From Tsukamurella asaccharolytica (lineage in GTDB: Bacteria; Actinomycetota; Actinomycetes; Mycobacteriales; Mycobacteriaceae), in contig NZ_VIGW01000005.1 in the NCBI RefSeq assembly GCF_007858435.1, forward strand, positions 124,001 through 188,000: DNA of 64,000 nucleotides, read 5' to 3'. The notes beneath the pieces were generated by a model, which saw only the letters and a program-made list of their open reading frames with translations, did no database searches and was not told where the DNA came from. The translations under genes were made by a program, and so were the position numbers. Below are positions 24,955-34,273 of this stretch, piece after piece (the first letter of the stretch is position 1; every line of letters begins with the position of its first letter).

Positions 24955-27900
24955 TCAGCTCTCGATGACGGCGACCAGGTCGCCTCCGTCCACCTGCGTG
25001 GCCCCGGCGAGGGTGACCCGGGTGACGGTGCCGGCGACGGGCGCCGTGATCGCCGCCTCCATCTTCATCGCCTCGATGGTGGCGATCTGATCGCCGACGG
25101 CGACCGTCGAGCCCGCGTGCACCGTCGGCGTGACGACACCCGCGAAGGGTGCGGCGACGTGCCCCGGGTTCGTCCGGTCGGCGCGCTCGGCGGCGGGGAC
25201 CTCGGCCTGTACGGCCCGGTCCCGCACGGAGACGGTGCGAAGCTGCCCGTTGAGCGTGCAGACGAGCGTGCGGTTGCCGTGCTCATCGGGCTCGCCGACG
25301 CCCTCCAGCTTGATCAGCAGCTCGACGCCGGTAGCGAGCCGGACGCGGTGCTCCTCGCCCTGCCGCAGGCCGTAGAGGAACTGGTTGGTCGACAGCTTGG
25401 AGACATCGCCGAATTCCGCCAGGTGTTCGGTGAACTCGCGCATCGGCCCCGGGAACAGCAGGCGGCTCAGCGACGCCCGCCGCTGCTCCGAGGTTCCCGC
25501 GAGCTCGGCGGCCTCGTCGGCCGGCACGTCGCTGACCGGTGCGGCCTCGGCGCGCCCCTCGAGCGCGCGGGTGCGCAGCGGCTCCGGCCATCCGCCCGGC
25601 GGAGTGCCGAGTTCGCCGCGGAGGAAACCGATCACCGAGTCGGGGATGTCGTAGCGGCCGGGATCGGCGGCGAAGTCGTCGGGTGAGACACCCGTACCGA
25701 CCAGGGCGAGGGCGAGGTCGCCCACGACCTTCGACGAGGGCGTGACCTTCACCAGTCGGCCGAGCATGCGATCGGCTGCGGCGTAGGCGTTCTCGATGTC
25801 CTCGAATCGCTCGGCCAGGCCCAGCGCCCCGGCCTGCTGGCGCAGGTTCGACAGCTGTCCGCCCGGGATCTCGTGGTGGTAGACCCGCCCCGTCGGGGCC
25901 CGCAGACCCGACTCGAAGGGGGCGTAGGCGCCGCGCACGGCCTCCCAGTAGGGCTCGAGCGAGCACACCGCGTCGAGGTCGATCCCGGTATCGCGCTCAG
26001 TGTGCGCGGTGGCGGCGACGATCGACGACAGGGAGGGCTGGCTGGTCGTGCCGGAGAGCGGAGCGGCGGCACCGTCCACGGCGTCCGCGCCCGCAGTCCA
26101 GGCGGCGAGGTAGGTCGCGAGCTGTCCGCCGGGGGTGTCGTGCGTGTGCACGTGCACCGGCAGGTCGAACTCCTTGCGCAGGGCGGTCACCAGCGTCGTC
26201 GCGGCGGCGGGACGGAGCAGCCCCGCCATGTCCTTGATGGCCAGGATGTGCGCACCCGCCTTGACGATCCGCTCCGCGACGCCGAGGTAGTAGTCGAGGG
26301 TGTACAGTCTCTCGGCGGGGTTCGCGAGGTCGCCGGTGTAGGAGAGTGCGCCCTCGGCGATCGCGGTGTTCGTCGCGAGCACGGCCTCGATCGCCGGCCG
26401 CATCTGCTCGACGTCGTTGAGCGCGTCGAAGATCCGGAAGATCCCGACGCCCGTGGCGGCGGCCTCGGCGACGAACGAGTCCGTCACCTGCTGCGGATAG
26501 GGCGTGTAGCCGACCGTGTTCCGGCCGCGCAGCAGCATTTGCAGGCAGATGTTCGGCATCGCCTCGTGCAGGGTCGCCAGCCGCTCCCACGGGTCCTCGT
26601 GCAGGAACCGCAGTGCCACGTCGTAGGTCGCGCCGCCCCACGCCTCGACCGACAGCAGCTGCGGCGTCAGGCGCGCCTCGTAGGGCGCGATCGTCGCGAG
26701 GGCGGACGTGCGCACGCGCGTCGCGAGCAGCGACTGGTGCGCGTCGCGGAACGTCGTGTCGGTGACCGCCAGCGCCGTCTGCGCCCGCAGGTCCGCCGCG
26801 AAGCCCGCCGGCCCCAGGCGCTCCAGCCGCTGCTGCGAGCCCTCGGGCGCGGGCGTGTTCAGGTCGATCGCGGGCAGTTTGTCGTTCGCGTACACCTTGG
26901 TGGGGCGGGTGCCGTGGGGCTTGTTGACGGTGACGTCCGCGAGGTAGCGCAGGATCTTCGATGCGGTGTCCGAGGAGCCCCGCGCGGTGAGCAGTTCGGG
27001 GCGCTGCTCGATGAACGAGGTGGTGACCCTCCCGGCGACGAAGTCGGGATCGGCCAGGACCGCCTGCAGGTACGGGATGTTGGTCGCGACGCCGCGGATC
27101 CGGAACTCCGCCAGGGCGCGTCGCGCGCGGACGATCGCGGTCTCCCGATCGCGCCCGCGGGTGGTGAGCTTGACCAACATCGAGTCGAAGTGCGGACTGA
27201 TCTCGGCGCCGACGGAGGTGCCGCCGTCGAGGCGGATGCCCGCGCCGCCTGGCGTGCGATAAGCGCTCACGCGCCCGGTGTCCGGGCGGAAGCCGTCGGT
27301 CGGGTCCTCGGTGGTGATGCGGCACTGCAGCGCCGCGCCGTTGAGGCGGATCGCGTCCTGCGTGAGCCCCAGCTCGGGCAGGGTGGCGCCGGCGGCGACC
27401 TTGAGTTGTGCGGCCACCAGGTCGACGTCGGTGACCTCCTCGGTCACCGTGTGCTCCACCTGGATTCGCGGATTCATCTCGATGAAGACGTGCCGCCCAT
27501 GAGGGTCGACGAGGAACTCGACGGTGCCGGCGCAGCTGTAGCCGATCGCCTTCGCGAAGTTCACCGCGTCGGTGCACAGCCGCTCGCGAAGCTCGTCGGA
27601 GATGTTCGGCGCGGGCGCCATCTCGATCACCTTCTGGTGCCGCCGCTGCAGGGAGCAGTCCCGCTCGTACAGGTGGATCACGTTGCCCGCGGTGTCCGCG
27701 AGGATCTGCACTTCGATGTGCCGCGGGTCGATCACGGCCTCCTCGAGGAAGACCGTCGGATCTCCGAACGCCGATTCCGCCTCCCGCGAAGCGATCTCGA
27801 TCGCCTCCCGCAGATCGGCGATATCGGCCACCCGTCGCATGCCGCGGCCCCCGCCGCCGGCGACGGCCTTGACGAAGACCGGGAAGTGCATGTCCTGCGC

Positions 27901-28341
27901 CGCGGCGAGGAGCGCGTCGACATCCGACGACGGTGCCGTCGAGGTGAGTACCGGCAGGCCGGCGTCGCGGGCTGCGGCGATGGCCCGGGCCTTGTTGCCG
28001 GTCAGTTCGAGCACCGCGGTGGGCGGGCCCACGAAGGTGATCTCCGCGGCCGCGCACGCCGCGGCCAGGTCGGGATTCTCGGAGAGGAAGCCGTAGCCGG
28101 GGTACACCGCGTCGGCACCCGACTGCTTCGCGATCCGAAGGATCTCGTCGACACTGAGGTAGGCGCGGACCGGATGGCCCTCCACCCCGATCTGGTACGC
28201 CTCGTCCGCCTTCTGCCGATGTGGCGAATTCCGGTCCTCGTACGGGAAGACGGCCACCGTGCGGGCGCCGGTCTCGACTGCAGCGCGGAAGCCGCGGATC
28301 GCGATCTCGCCGCGGTTGGCGACGAGGACTTTGTCGAACAT
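24955..28341 (-). CDS. pyc: Pyruvate carboxylase
   Basis: The 1128-residue biotin enzyme carboxylates pyruvate to oxaloacetate (anaplerosis). Domains in order: biotin carboxylase (MFDKVLVANRGEIAIRGFRA start, ATP-grasp with GGGGRGMRRV, HIEVQIL, FIEMNPRIQVEH), carboxyltransferase TIM barrel (TDTTFRDAHQSLLATRVRT, IKDMAGLLRP, HVHTHDTPGG), allosteric/linker region, and C-terminal biotinyl domain with EAMKMEA (biotinyl-Lys K1093). It is full length. No -10 is evident at the leaderless distance, so a leader is likely; the 203-nt gap to the divergent hydrolase gene must contain its promoter. Confidence 0.96.
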   Translation of the reverse strand: MFDKVLVANRGEIAIRGFRAAVETGARTVAVFPYEDRNSPHRQKADEAYQIGVEGHPVRAYLSVDEILRIAKQSGADAVYPGYGFLSENPDLAAACAAAEITFVGPPTAVLELTGNKARAIAAARDAGLPVLTSTAPSSDVDALLAAAQDMHFPVFVKAVAGGGGRGMRRVADIADLREAIEIASREAESAFGDPTVFLEEAVIDPRHIEVQILADTAGNVIHLYERDCSLQRRHQKVIEMAPAPNISDELRERLCTDAVNFAKAIGYSCAGTVEFLVDPHGRHVFIEMNPRIQVEHTVTEEVTDVDLVAAQLKVAAGATLPELGLTQDAIRLNGAALQCRITTEDPTDGFRPDTGRVSAYRTPGGAGIRLDGGTSVGAEISPHFDSMLVKLTTRGRDRETAIVRARRALAEFRIRGVATNIPYLQAVLADPDFVAGRVTTSFIEQRPELLTARGSSDTASKILRYLADVTVNKPHGTRPTKVYANDKLPAIDLNTPAPEGSQQRLERLGPAGFAADLRAQTALAVTDTTFRDAHQSLLATRVRTSALATIAPYEARLTPQLLSVEAWGGATYDVALRFLHEDPWERLATLHEAMPNICLQMLLRGRNTVGYTPYPQQVTDSFVAEAAATGVGIFRIFDALNDVEQMRPAIEAVLATNTAIAEGALSYTGDLANPAERLYTLDYYLGVAERIVKAGAHILAIKDMAGLLRPAAATTLVTALRKEFDLPVHVHTHDTPGGQLATYLAAWTAGADAVDGAAAPLSGTTSQPSLSSIVAATAHTERDTGIDLDAVCSLEPYWEAVRGAYAPFESGLRAPTGRVYHHEIPGGQLSNLRQQAGALGLAERFEDIENAYAAADRMLGRLVKVTPSSKVVGDLALALVGTGVSPDDFAADPGRYDIPDSVIGFLRGELGTPPGGWPEPLRTRALEGRAEAAPVSDVPADEAAELAGTSEQRRASLSRLLFPGPMREFTEHLAEFGDVSKLSTNQFLYGLRQGEEHRVRLATGVELLIKLEGVGEPDEHGNRTLVCTLNGQLRTVSVRDRAVQAEVPAAERADRTNPGHVAAPFAGVVTPTVHAGSTVAVGDQIATIEAMKMEAAITAPVAGTVTRVTLAGATQVDGGDLVAVIES

Positions 28342-28544
28342 GTTGGTTCACCACCGGTCTTCGTGGGACAGACGTCGTGCGCGCGGCCTCGCCCCGAAGC
28401 GCTGGAGCACCGCGCTGTCGATGATATGGGTGCACGCCCGCGGGCGCGGCGCATCGCCCCGATCCGGGCCCCGCCTTCCGCGCGCGATCCGGGGGAACGG
28501 GGCATGATGAGCCGTCAGCTGCTTGACGGTAGGTGGAGGCGTGG

Positions 28545-30281
28545 ATGAGTGAGACAGTCGAGGGCGCGGACCGGACCGTGGCCGCGGAGCCGGCGAGCGT
28601 GCTCGAGCGCGTCCGCGCGTGGTGGTCGCACAGGTACACCTTCACCGGCACCGCGGTCGGTCTCGTCTTCGTGTGGCTGTCCCTGACGCCGTCGCTGCTG
28701 CCGCGCGGCCCGCTCTTCCAGAGCCTGGTCAGCGGCGGATCGGGCGCCCTCGGCTACATGTTCGGTGTCTTCGCGGTCTGGCTCGTGCGGTTCATGCGGT
28801 CTCAGGACTCCACGCCGCCGGCGCCCCGCACGGCGTGGTGGGCGCTCCTCGGCGTCGGCGTCGTCGGCACGTTCGGCATGGTCCTCTTCTTCGACGCCTG
28901 GCAGCGGAGGCTGCGCGACCTGATGGAGGTCGAATACCTGCGCTTCATCGACTACCTGGAGATCGGGGTGCTGTCGATCGTGCTGCTGTACGTCTTCGTC
29001 GAGATCGGCAAGGGCGTCCGAACCCTGGTGCGCTGGCTCGCGGGGAAGCTCAACGGCGTCTGCCCGCCGCGCGTCGCCGCGGTCGTCGCCGTCGGTCTCG
29101 TCCTGCTGCTGTCGATCGGTGTCATCAACGGCGTCGTGGTGCGCGTCGCGATGGACGCGATGAACAACACCTTCTCGAACGTCAACCAGGAGGGCGAGAT
29201 CGACCGTCCGGCGCCCACGAGCGCGTTCCGCTCGGGCGGCCCGGGCTCCCTCGTCGAGTGGTCGTCGCTGGGTAAGCAGGGGCGCGTCTTCGTCTCCAAT
29301 GCGCAGACCGTCGAGCATCTCACCGCGTTCAACGGTGTCCCCGCGATGGAGCCGATCCGTACGTACGCGGGCCTCGGGTCGGTGGACTCCGACGCTCCGA
29401 ACCGCTACCAGGCGATCGCCGAGCAGACCGCGCGGGAGCTGGAGCGCACCGGCGGGCTGCGTCGCAAGGTGGTGGCGGTGGCGATGACCACCGGCACCGG
29501 CTGGGTGAACGAGGCGGAGGCCGGGGCGCTCGAGTACATGTACAACGGTGACACGGCGATCGTCAGCATGCAGTACTCGTACCTGCCGAGCTGGCTCTCC
29601 TTCCTCGTCGACAGGCAGAACGCCCTGGACGCCGGACAGGCTCTCTTCGAGGCCGTCGACAAGCGGGTCAAGGCCCTGCCCGAGGGGCAGCGGCCCAAGC
29701 TGGTGGTCTTCGGCGAGAGCCTCGGTTCGTTCGGCGGCGAGGCCCCGTTCCTCTCGCTGAACAACCTGCTCGCCCGCACCGACGGTGCGCTGTTCTCCGG
29801 GCCCACGTTCAACAACGAGATGTGGGTGCGGCTGACCGCGCAGCGCGACCCTGGCTCACCGGAATGGCTCCCCGTCTATCAGGAGGGCGCCAGCGTCCGG
29901 TTCGCCGCCCGCGCCGAGGATCTCGCCAAGCCCTCCGCGCCGTGGAACACCCCGCGGGTGGTCTACCTGCAGCACGCCTCGGACCCGATCGGCCGGTGGA
30001 CCCCCGACCTCGCCTTCAGTCAGCCCGACTGGTTGCGGGAGAAGCGGGGGACCGACGTGCTCTCGTCGGTGTCGTGGGTGCCGATCGTGACCTTCTTGCA
30101 GGTCACGGCCGACATGGCGGTGGCCGTGAACGTGCCGGACGGCCACGGACACAGCTACGTCAAGGCGGCGGCGGACTCCTGGGCCGCGATCCTGGAGCCG
30201 CCCGGCTGGACCCCGGAGAAGACCGCGAAACTGCGACCGATCCTCAACAGCCAGACCGGCTACAACCCGCCGGAGGGGTAG
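28545..30281 (+). CDS. Membrane-anchored alpha/beta hydrolase (Abhydrolase_9 family)
   Basis: The 578-residue protein has four to five N-terminal membrane helices (first around TGTAVGLVFVWLSLTPSLLP) and a C-terminal alpha/beta-hydrolase domain with nucleophile elbow FGESLGSFGGE (S392) and a late His in DGHGHSY. The family (PF10081) is common in mycobacteria and largely uncharacterised; lipid or envelope ester substrates are guesses. The ATG at 28545 follows the Shine-Dalgarno AGGTGGAGG (28531-28539) by 5 nt, so I prefer it to the in-frame GTG 12 nt upstream. It is divergent from pyc. Confidence 0.8.
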   Translation: MSETVEGADRTVAAEPASVLERVRAWWSHRYTFTGTAVGLVFVWLSLTPSLLPRGPLFQSLVSGGSGALGYMFGVFAVWLVRFMRSQDSTPPAPRTAWWALLGVGVVGTFGMVLFFDAWQRRLRDLMEVEYLRFIDYLEIGVLSIVLLYVFVEIGKGVRTLVRWLAGKLNGVCPPRVAAVVAVGLVLLLSIGVINGVVVRVAMDAMNNTFSNVNQEGEIDRPAPTSAFRSGGPGSLVEWSSLGKQGRVFVSNAQTVEHLTAFNGVPAMEPIRTYAGLGSVDSDAPNRYQAIAEQTARELERTGGLRRKVVAVAMTTGTGWVNEAEAGALEYMYNGDTAIVSMQYSYLPSWLSFLVDRQNALDAGQALFEAVDKRVKALPEGQRPKLVVFGESLGSFGGEAPFLSLNNLLARTDGALFSGPTFNNEMWVRLTAQRDPGSPEWLPVYQEGASVRFAARAEDLAKPSAPWNTPRVVYLQHASDPIGRWTPDLAFSQPDWLREKRGTDVLSSVSWVPIVTFLQVTADMAVAVNVPDGHGHSYVKAAADSWAAILEPPGWTPEKTAKLRPILNSQTGYNPPEG

Positions 30282-30314
30282 CCGCCGGCGCGGCGCACGT
30301 GACCCCCGGCGCCG

Positions 30315-30779
30315 TCAGAGCGCTCCGTCGAAGCCGTTCTGCCGCCAGGCCTCGTAGGCGACGATCGCCGCGCTGTTGGCGAGGTTGAGGGAGCGTCGGC
30401 CGGCGAGCATGGGGATGCGGAGCGCCTCGGTGATCCGCGGGTCGGCGAGGACCTCCGGCGGGAGCCCCGTGGGCTCGGGGCCGAAGAGGAGGACGTCGCC
30501 GGCGGCGTAGGCGACCTCGTGATGGTGCCGCGCCGCGTGCGCCGTGTAGGCGTAGACCGTGCCGGGGTCGAGCGCCGCCCAGGCGGCGTCCAGGTCGGCG
30601 TGCACGCGCACGTGCGCCAAGTCGTGGTAGTCCAGGCCGGCGCGCCGGAGCTTCGGCTCGGAGAGATCGAAGCCCAGCGGCTCGACCAGGTGCAGCTCGC
30701 ATCCGGTGACGGCGGCGATGCGGATCGCGTTGCCCGTGTTGGGCGCGATCCGGGGCTCGAAGAACAGAATGCGGAACAC
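30315..30779 (-). CDS. trmL: tRNA (cytidine/uridine-34 2'-O-)-methyltransferase, TrmL/SpoU family
   Basis: The 154-residue SPOUT methyltransferase starts VFRILFFEPRIAPNTGNAIR (GTG read as Met), aligning with E. coli TrmL from its first residues. The knot motifs are LLFGPEPTGLP and IPMLAGRRSLNLANSAAIVAYE. It would 2'-O-methylate the wobble base of certain leucine tRNAs. I chose the GTG at 30779 over one 18 nt upstream because of length and an AGGA Shine-Dalgarno 9-12 nt before it. Both the Shine-Dalgarno and the start codon lie in a perfect 11-bp stem-loop (separate entry). Confidence 0.85.
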   Translation of the reverse strand: MFRILFFEPRIAPNTGNAIRIAAVTGCELHLVEPLGFDLSEPKLRRAGLDYHDLAHVRVHADLDAAWAALDPGTVYAYTAHAARHHHEVAYAAGDVLLFGPEPTGLPPEVLADPRITEALRIPMLAGRRSLNLANSAAIVAYEAWRQNGFDGAL

Positions 30780-30803
30780 GGGTGACGATCCTGTCACCCG
30801 TGT
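30776..30803 (-). promoter_or_regulatory. Perfect stem-loop over the trmL ribosome-binding site and start
   Basis: Read on the minus strand, ACACGGGTGAC, loop AGGATC, GTCACCCGTGT forms an 11-bp perfect stem with a 6-nt loop. The loop contains the Shine-Dalgarno AGGA, and the start GTG is within the 3' arm. It may instead terminate the upstream HdeD-like gene, which stops 26 nt before. Either way it is placed to affect trmL translation. Confidence 0.7.
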
Positions 30804-30828
30804 CCCGCATTCGAGGGACGAGGGGGCG

Positions 30829-31431
30829 TCAGTCGACCAGGTCGGAGACGCGCTGCTGCAGCTGCTTGGCGCTGCTGCGCAGCTGAATGGCCGAGATGAC
30901 CTGTACGACGCCGAGGGCGACCGCCCAGATGCCGGCGAACAGCACGAGGACCTCGACCGAGAACGGGTACGCGATGAGCACCGCGCCGCCCGCGACGCTG
31001 AGGATGCCCAGGATGACGACCCACACCCGGCTGGGGAGCTGCTTGTCGGAGGCGCCGATCACGACCGACGTGACGCCCGAGAAGATCCAGCTCACGCCGA
31101 TCCAGATGCCGAGGATCGCCACCGAGTTGATGACGTCGTCGCGGAAGCACGAGACGCCCAGGACGAGCGCGAGGGCGCCGCTGATCACGGTGAGCACGCG
31201 GTGCTGCGTCTCGCCGAGCAAGCCGGCGATCACCTGGAAAACGCCGCTCAGGAGCAGGAAGATGCCGAACAGAATTCCGACGACCAGCGTGGTCGGGCCG
31301 GGCCAGACCGCGATGATGACGCCGAGGACGATGGACAGCACGCCCAGGGCCAAGATGGCCTGCCACGTGGACTTGACACCTTGCTCGAGGTCCTGCTGGA
31401 GGTCCTGCCGAAGGGGATTCTGATGAGTCAT
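30829..31431 (-). CDS. HdeD/DUF308-family membrane protein
   Basis: The 200-residue protein has six predicted membrane helices in three DUF308 hairpin repeats (for example LALGVLSIVLGVIIAVWPG and GILFGIFLLLSGVFQVIAGL). HdeD proteins are linked to acid resistance in enterobacteria; in actinobacteria the role is unknown. The frame is open upstream to 31593, but MTHQNPLRQDLQQDLEQG at 31431 is the natural polar N-terminus. A TACTGT hexamer lies only 4 nt before it, so the promoter is uncertain. It is divergent from folD. Confidence 0.75.
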   Translation of the reverse strand: MTHQNPLRQDLQQDLEQGVKSTWQAILALGVLSIVLGVIIAVWPGPTTLVVGILFGIFLLLSGVFQVIAGLLGETQHRVLTVISGALALVLGVSCFRDDVINSVAILGIWIGVSWIFSGVTSVVIGASDKQLPSRVWVVILGILSVAGGAVLIAYPFSVEVLVLFAGIWAVALGVVQVISAIQLRSSAKQLQQRVSDLVD

Positions 31432-31517
31432 GCTCACAGTATCTGTTGAATAGCGAAAGAAAGCGACTCGAACGGCGGAAAACCTCGCGCTGATCCCAGG
31501 GCGATAGGATGTGGGCC

Positions 31518-32384
31518 GTGACGGCGCTCGTACTGGACGGTAAGAAGACTCGCGACGAACTCTTCGAGAGTTTCCGAGCGCGTGTAGCCGCACTACGGGA
31601 CCGGGGGCTCGTTCCCGGGCTCGGCACCGTGCTGGTCGGCGACGATCCGGGATCGCACTCCTACGTCAAGGGCAAGCACGCCGACTGCGCGAAAGTCGGT
31701 ATCGAGTCGATCCGCCGCGATCTGCCTGCGGAGATCACGCAGGCCGAGCTCGAGGCCGTGATCGACGAGCTCAACGCGGACCCCGGGTGCACGGGCTACA
31801 TCGTGCAGCTCCCGCTCCCCCAGCACATCGACGAGAATGCGATCCTCGAGCGGATCGACCCGGCGAAGGACGCGGACGGCCTGCACCCCACCAATCTGGG
31901 CCGCCTGGTGCTCGGCGCCGACGGTCCGCTGCCCTGCACCCCGCACGGCATCGTCCATCTGCTGCGCCGGTACGACGTCCCGCTCGACGGGGCGCACGTC
32001 GTGGTCGTCGGCCGCGGCGTCACGGTCGGGCGCCCGATCGGCCTGCTGCTGACCCGGCGCTCCGAGAACGCGACGGTCACCCTGTGTCACACCGGCACCC
32101 GGGACCTGGGTGCCGAGGTGCGTCGCGCCGACATCGTGATCGCCGCCGCCGGCGTGCCAGGGCTCATCACCGCCGACATGGTCAAGCCCGGCGCGGCCGT
32201 GCTCGACGTCGGCGTGAGCCGCACCGCCGACGGCCTGCGCGGCGACGTCGCCGCGGACGTCGCCGAGGTCGCCGGGCACCTGTCGCCGAACCCCGGCGGC
32301 GTCGGCCCGCTCACCCGGGCCTTCCTGTTGGGCAACGTGATCGACGCCGCGGAGCGCGACCTCGCGCGTTCGGATTCGGTGTAG
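31518..32384 (+). CDS. folD: Bifunctional methylene-THF dehydrogenase/cyclohydrolase FolD
   Basis: The 288-residue enzyme interconverts methylene-, methenyl- and formyl-tetrahydrofolate with NADP. Motifs are the catalytic YVKGK pair (Y49, K53), [25 protein letters not shown], the NADP loop [14 protein letters not shown] and the C-terminal [17 protein letters not shown]. An in-frame ATG lies 9 nt upstream, but TAGGAT at 31505-31510 places the transcript start at or near the GTG at 31518 (7-nt spacing), so I chose the GTG. It overlaps the next gene by 1 nt. Confidence 0.95.
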   Translation: MTALVLDGKKTRDELFESFRARVAALRDRGLVPGLGTVLVGDDPGSHSYVKGKHADCAKVGIESIRRDLPAEITQAELEAVIDELNADPGCTGYIVQLPLPQHIDENAILERIDPAKDADGLHPTNLGRLVLGADGPLPCTPHGIVHLLRRYDVPLDGAHVVVVGRGVTVGRPIGLLLTRRSENATVTLCHTGTRDLGAEVRRADIVIAAAGVPGLITADMVKPGAAVLDVGVSRTADGLRGDVAADVAEVAGHLSPNPGGVGPLTRAFLLGNVIDAAERDLARSDSV

Positions 32385-32698
32385 TGGCCGAGCCCGCGGC
32401 CGAGCAGTACCGCCGCGCCCGGCTGGTGCGCGCGGTGATCGCGAACGCGGGCTACGTCGCCGTCGTCGGAGTGCTCGCCGCGGGCATGGTGCTGGTCGGG
32501 CTGGAGTACTGGCGCCGGGGCCTGTTCGTCATCGGCGCGGGCACGGGTCTCGGCGCGCTCCTGCGCGCGTTCCTACCCGAGCGACGGCAGGGGCTCCTGC
32601 GGGTGCGCAGCCGATGGTTCGACGTCTCGGTGCTCGCCGTGGCCGCCGCCGCCATCCTGATCGTCTCGTGGGGGATCAACCCGCTCGACACCAAGTAA
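32384..32698 (+). CDS. DUF3017 family small membrane protein
   Basis: The 104-residue protein has three membrane helices (about 19-37, 46-63 and 80-97). It starts with a GTG that shares one base with the folD stop, so it is translationally coupled to folD. The folD-DUF3017 pair is conserved in mycobacteria (Rv3356c-Rv3355c as I recall). Function is unknown; the coupling suggests folate or one-carbon related membrane work only by association. Confidence 0.75.
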   Translation: MAEPAAEQYRRARLVRAVIANAGYVAVVGVLAAGMVLVGLEYWRRGLFVIGAGTGLGALLRAFLPERRQGLLRVRSRWFDVSVLAVAAAAILIVSWGINPLDTK

Positions 32699-32803
32699 CC
32701 CACATACTCGAAACTGCAAATTCTCATTCTTGTATGTAACGTTTCGGCATCGGGTACGATGTGGATAGATAACGGCTCGGTGAGCGATCCGATCGGAGGT
32801 GCC

Positions 32804-34252
32804 ATGCGGATTTCGTCCTTCGGCGCTTCTGTGGGCTCCGGTCCCGTGCACTGCGTCCTCCTCGAGATCGAGGACGGGCACGTCGTCGACCGTCAGGCGC
32901 GCACCATCGACCCCGGCCCCTACCGGCTCGGGGGTCGTGGCAACCTGCTCTCGTCGGGTTTCGACCTGCTCGCCAGTCACTCGGAGCGCGACGTCGACGC
33001 CTCCGCCGTGGCCGTCCGCTCGCGGCGCGACCTGCTCTCCGTCCGCCTGGGTGCGCGGGGAGGCGTGCGCGCCGCGGGGATCGTCCGCGACGCGGACGCC
33101 GTCCTTCGGGGCCTCGAGGAGCGGGGCGCCATCGCGCGCTACGACACGGCCCTCGTCGCCGACCTCGGCGCCGACGGTGCCCGTCTGTACACGGTGCGCG
33201 ACGGTGCCGTCGTCGCCGAGCGTCGCACCAGCGCCGTCGTTCCCGACGGTGCCGGCGCTGCCCCGGCCGACCACGTCGCCGCGCTCGTGCGCTCGGCGGT
33301 CGCCGAAGCGCCGACCGTGCCGGAGGCGCTCGCCCTCGTCGGCGCGGGGGCGCTCAACCCCGTGGTGCGGGAGGCGGTCTCCGCGGTCGCACGGGATGCG
33401 GGTATCGAGCCGGTGCGCATCGAGGAACCCGAGACCATCGCGGCGTCCGGCGCCGCGCTCATCGCCGCCGATCGCCGGACCGCGGGGACGACACCGTCGT
33501 CGCAGGTGGACAGCGGGATCGGCGTCCTGGGGGGACACAGCGTCCGGCTCACCGCGGCGATCCTGCCACTTCTCGTGGTCGCCGCGCTCACCGGCGCGGT
33601 TCTCGCCACGGGGTACGCGACGGGCATCATCGGTCCGGCCGCGCGCAGTTCGGAAGAGATGGTTCCCACCTCCTCCGACACCGTGACCTCCGACGTCGTG
33701 CCGACCACGGAGGTGACGATCTCCTCGGTCGCCTCCTCGCTGCCGTCGGAGCGTCCGGTCGTCCCCACGACGGTGCCGCGGGAACCGGATCTCGGCAACG
33801 TCGTCACACCCACGATGACCACCTTCGCGCCTCCGCCGGTCGTCCCCACCACGACCCGGCAACCGGTGCCGACGACCACGCCGGCCCCGCCGACCTCGCA
33901 GAGCACCCTGCCGACCACGATCCTGCCGACCATTCCGACCGGTCTCCCGACGGGGACGCCGTCCGGGACCAGCGCGCCCGGCACGCCCACGGAGAGTGCG
34001 GGCAGCGGCACGCCCAGCCCGGAATCGTCGCCGCCCGGTCCGGGCAACGCCCTGATCACCCCCGAGCTGGCGACGCCGGGCAACGGGCTCGTCGCCCCCG
34101 GAGCGGCCGGCGGAGCCCAGGGCACGGGCTCCTCGAGCGCGAGCCGCCTGAACCTCGGTCCGGCGCAGTCGAATCCGACCGTGGTGGAGGTGGCGCCGCA
34201 GGTGCCCGCGGATTCCGCCGCGGCGCCGATCGTGACCGCGCCGGCGCGCTGA
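32804..34252 (+). CDS. Actin-like-fold protein with TM helix and Thr/Pro-rich ectodomain
   Basis: The 482-residue protein has an N-terminal cytoplasmic domain (1-240) with repeated beta-strand-Gly patterns (MRISSFGASVGSGPVHCVLL, TALVADLGADGARLYTVRDG, LALVGAGALNPVVREAV) reminiscent of the mycobacterial DUF7159 or acetate-kinase/Hsp70-like fold. A membrane helix follows at about 247-267, then about 200 residues very rich in Thr, Pro and Ser that are a likely target of protein mannosylation. The ATG follows GGAGGT at 32795-32800. A TACGAT -10 lies at 32755-32760, giving a short leader. Function is unknown; the topology suggests a sensor or scaffold. Confidence 0.7.
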   Translation: MRISSFGASVGSGPVHCVLLEIEDGHVVDRQARTIDPGPYRLGGRGNLLSSGFDLLASHSERDVDASAVAVRSRRDLLSVRLGARGGVRAAGIVRDADAVLRGLEERGAIARYDTALVADLGADGARLYTVRDGAVVAERRTSAVVPDGAGAAPADHVAALVRSAVAEAPTVPEALALVGAGALNPVVREAVSAVARDAGIEPVRIEEPETIAASGAALIAADRRTAGTTPSSQVDSGIGVLGGHSVRLTAAILPLLVVAALTGAVLATGYATGIIGPAARSSEEMVPTSSDTVTSDVVPTTEVTISSVASSLPSERPVVPTTVPREPDLGNVVTPTMTTFAPPPVVPTTTRQPVPTTTPAPPTSQSTLPTTILPTIPTGLPTGTPSGTSAPGTPTESAGSGTPSPESSPPGPGNALITPELATPGNGLVAPGAAGGAQGTGSSSASRLNLGPAQSNPTVVEVAPQVPADSAAAPIVTAPAR

Positions 34253-34273
34253 CCGATTCCGCCGCGGGGGCGG

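Noticed and set aside
25873-28548. An 891-residue plus-strand frame
   Set aside because: It is antisense to pyc; no motif and shadow-type composition.
32701-32737. ACATAC ... GTATGT inverted repeat after the DUF3017 gene
   Set aside because: Arms are only 6 bp with a 24-nt loop, so I do not call it a terminator or an operator.
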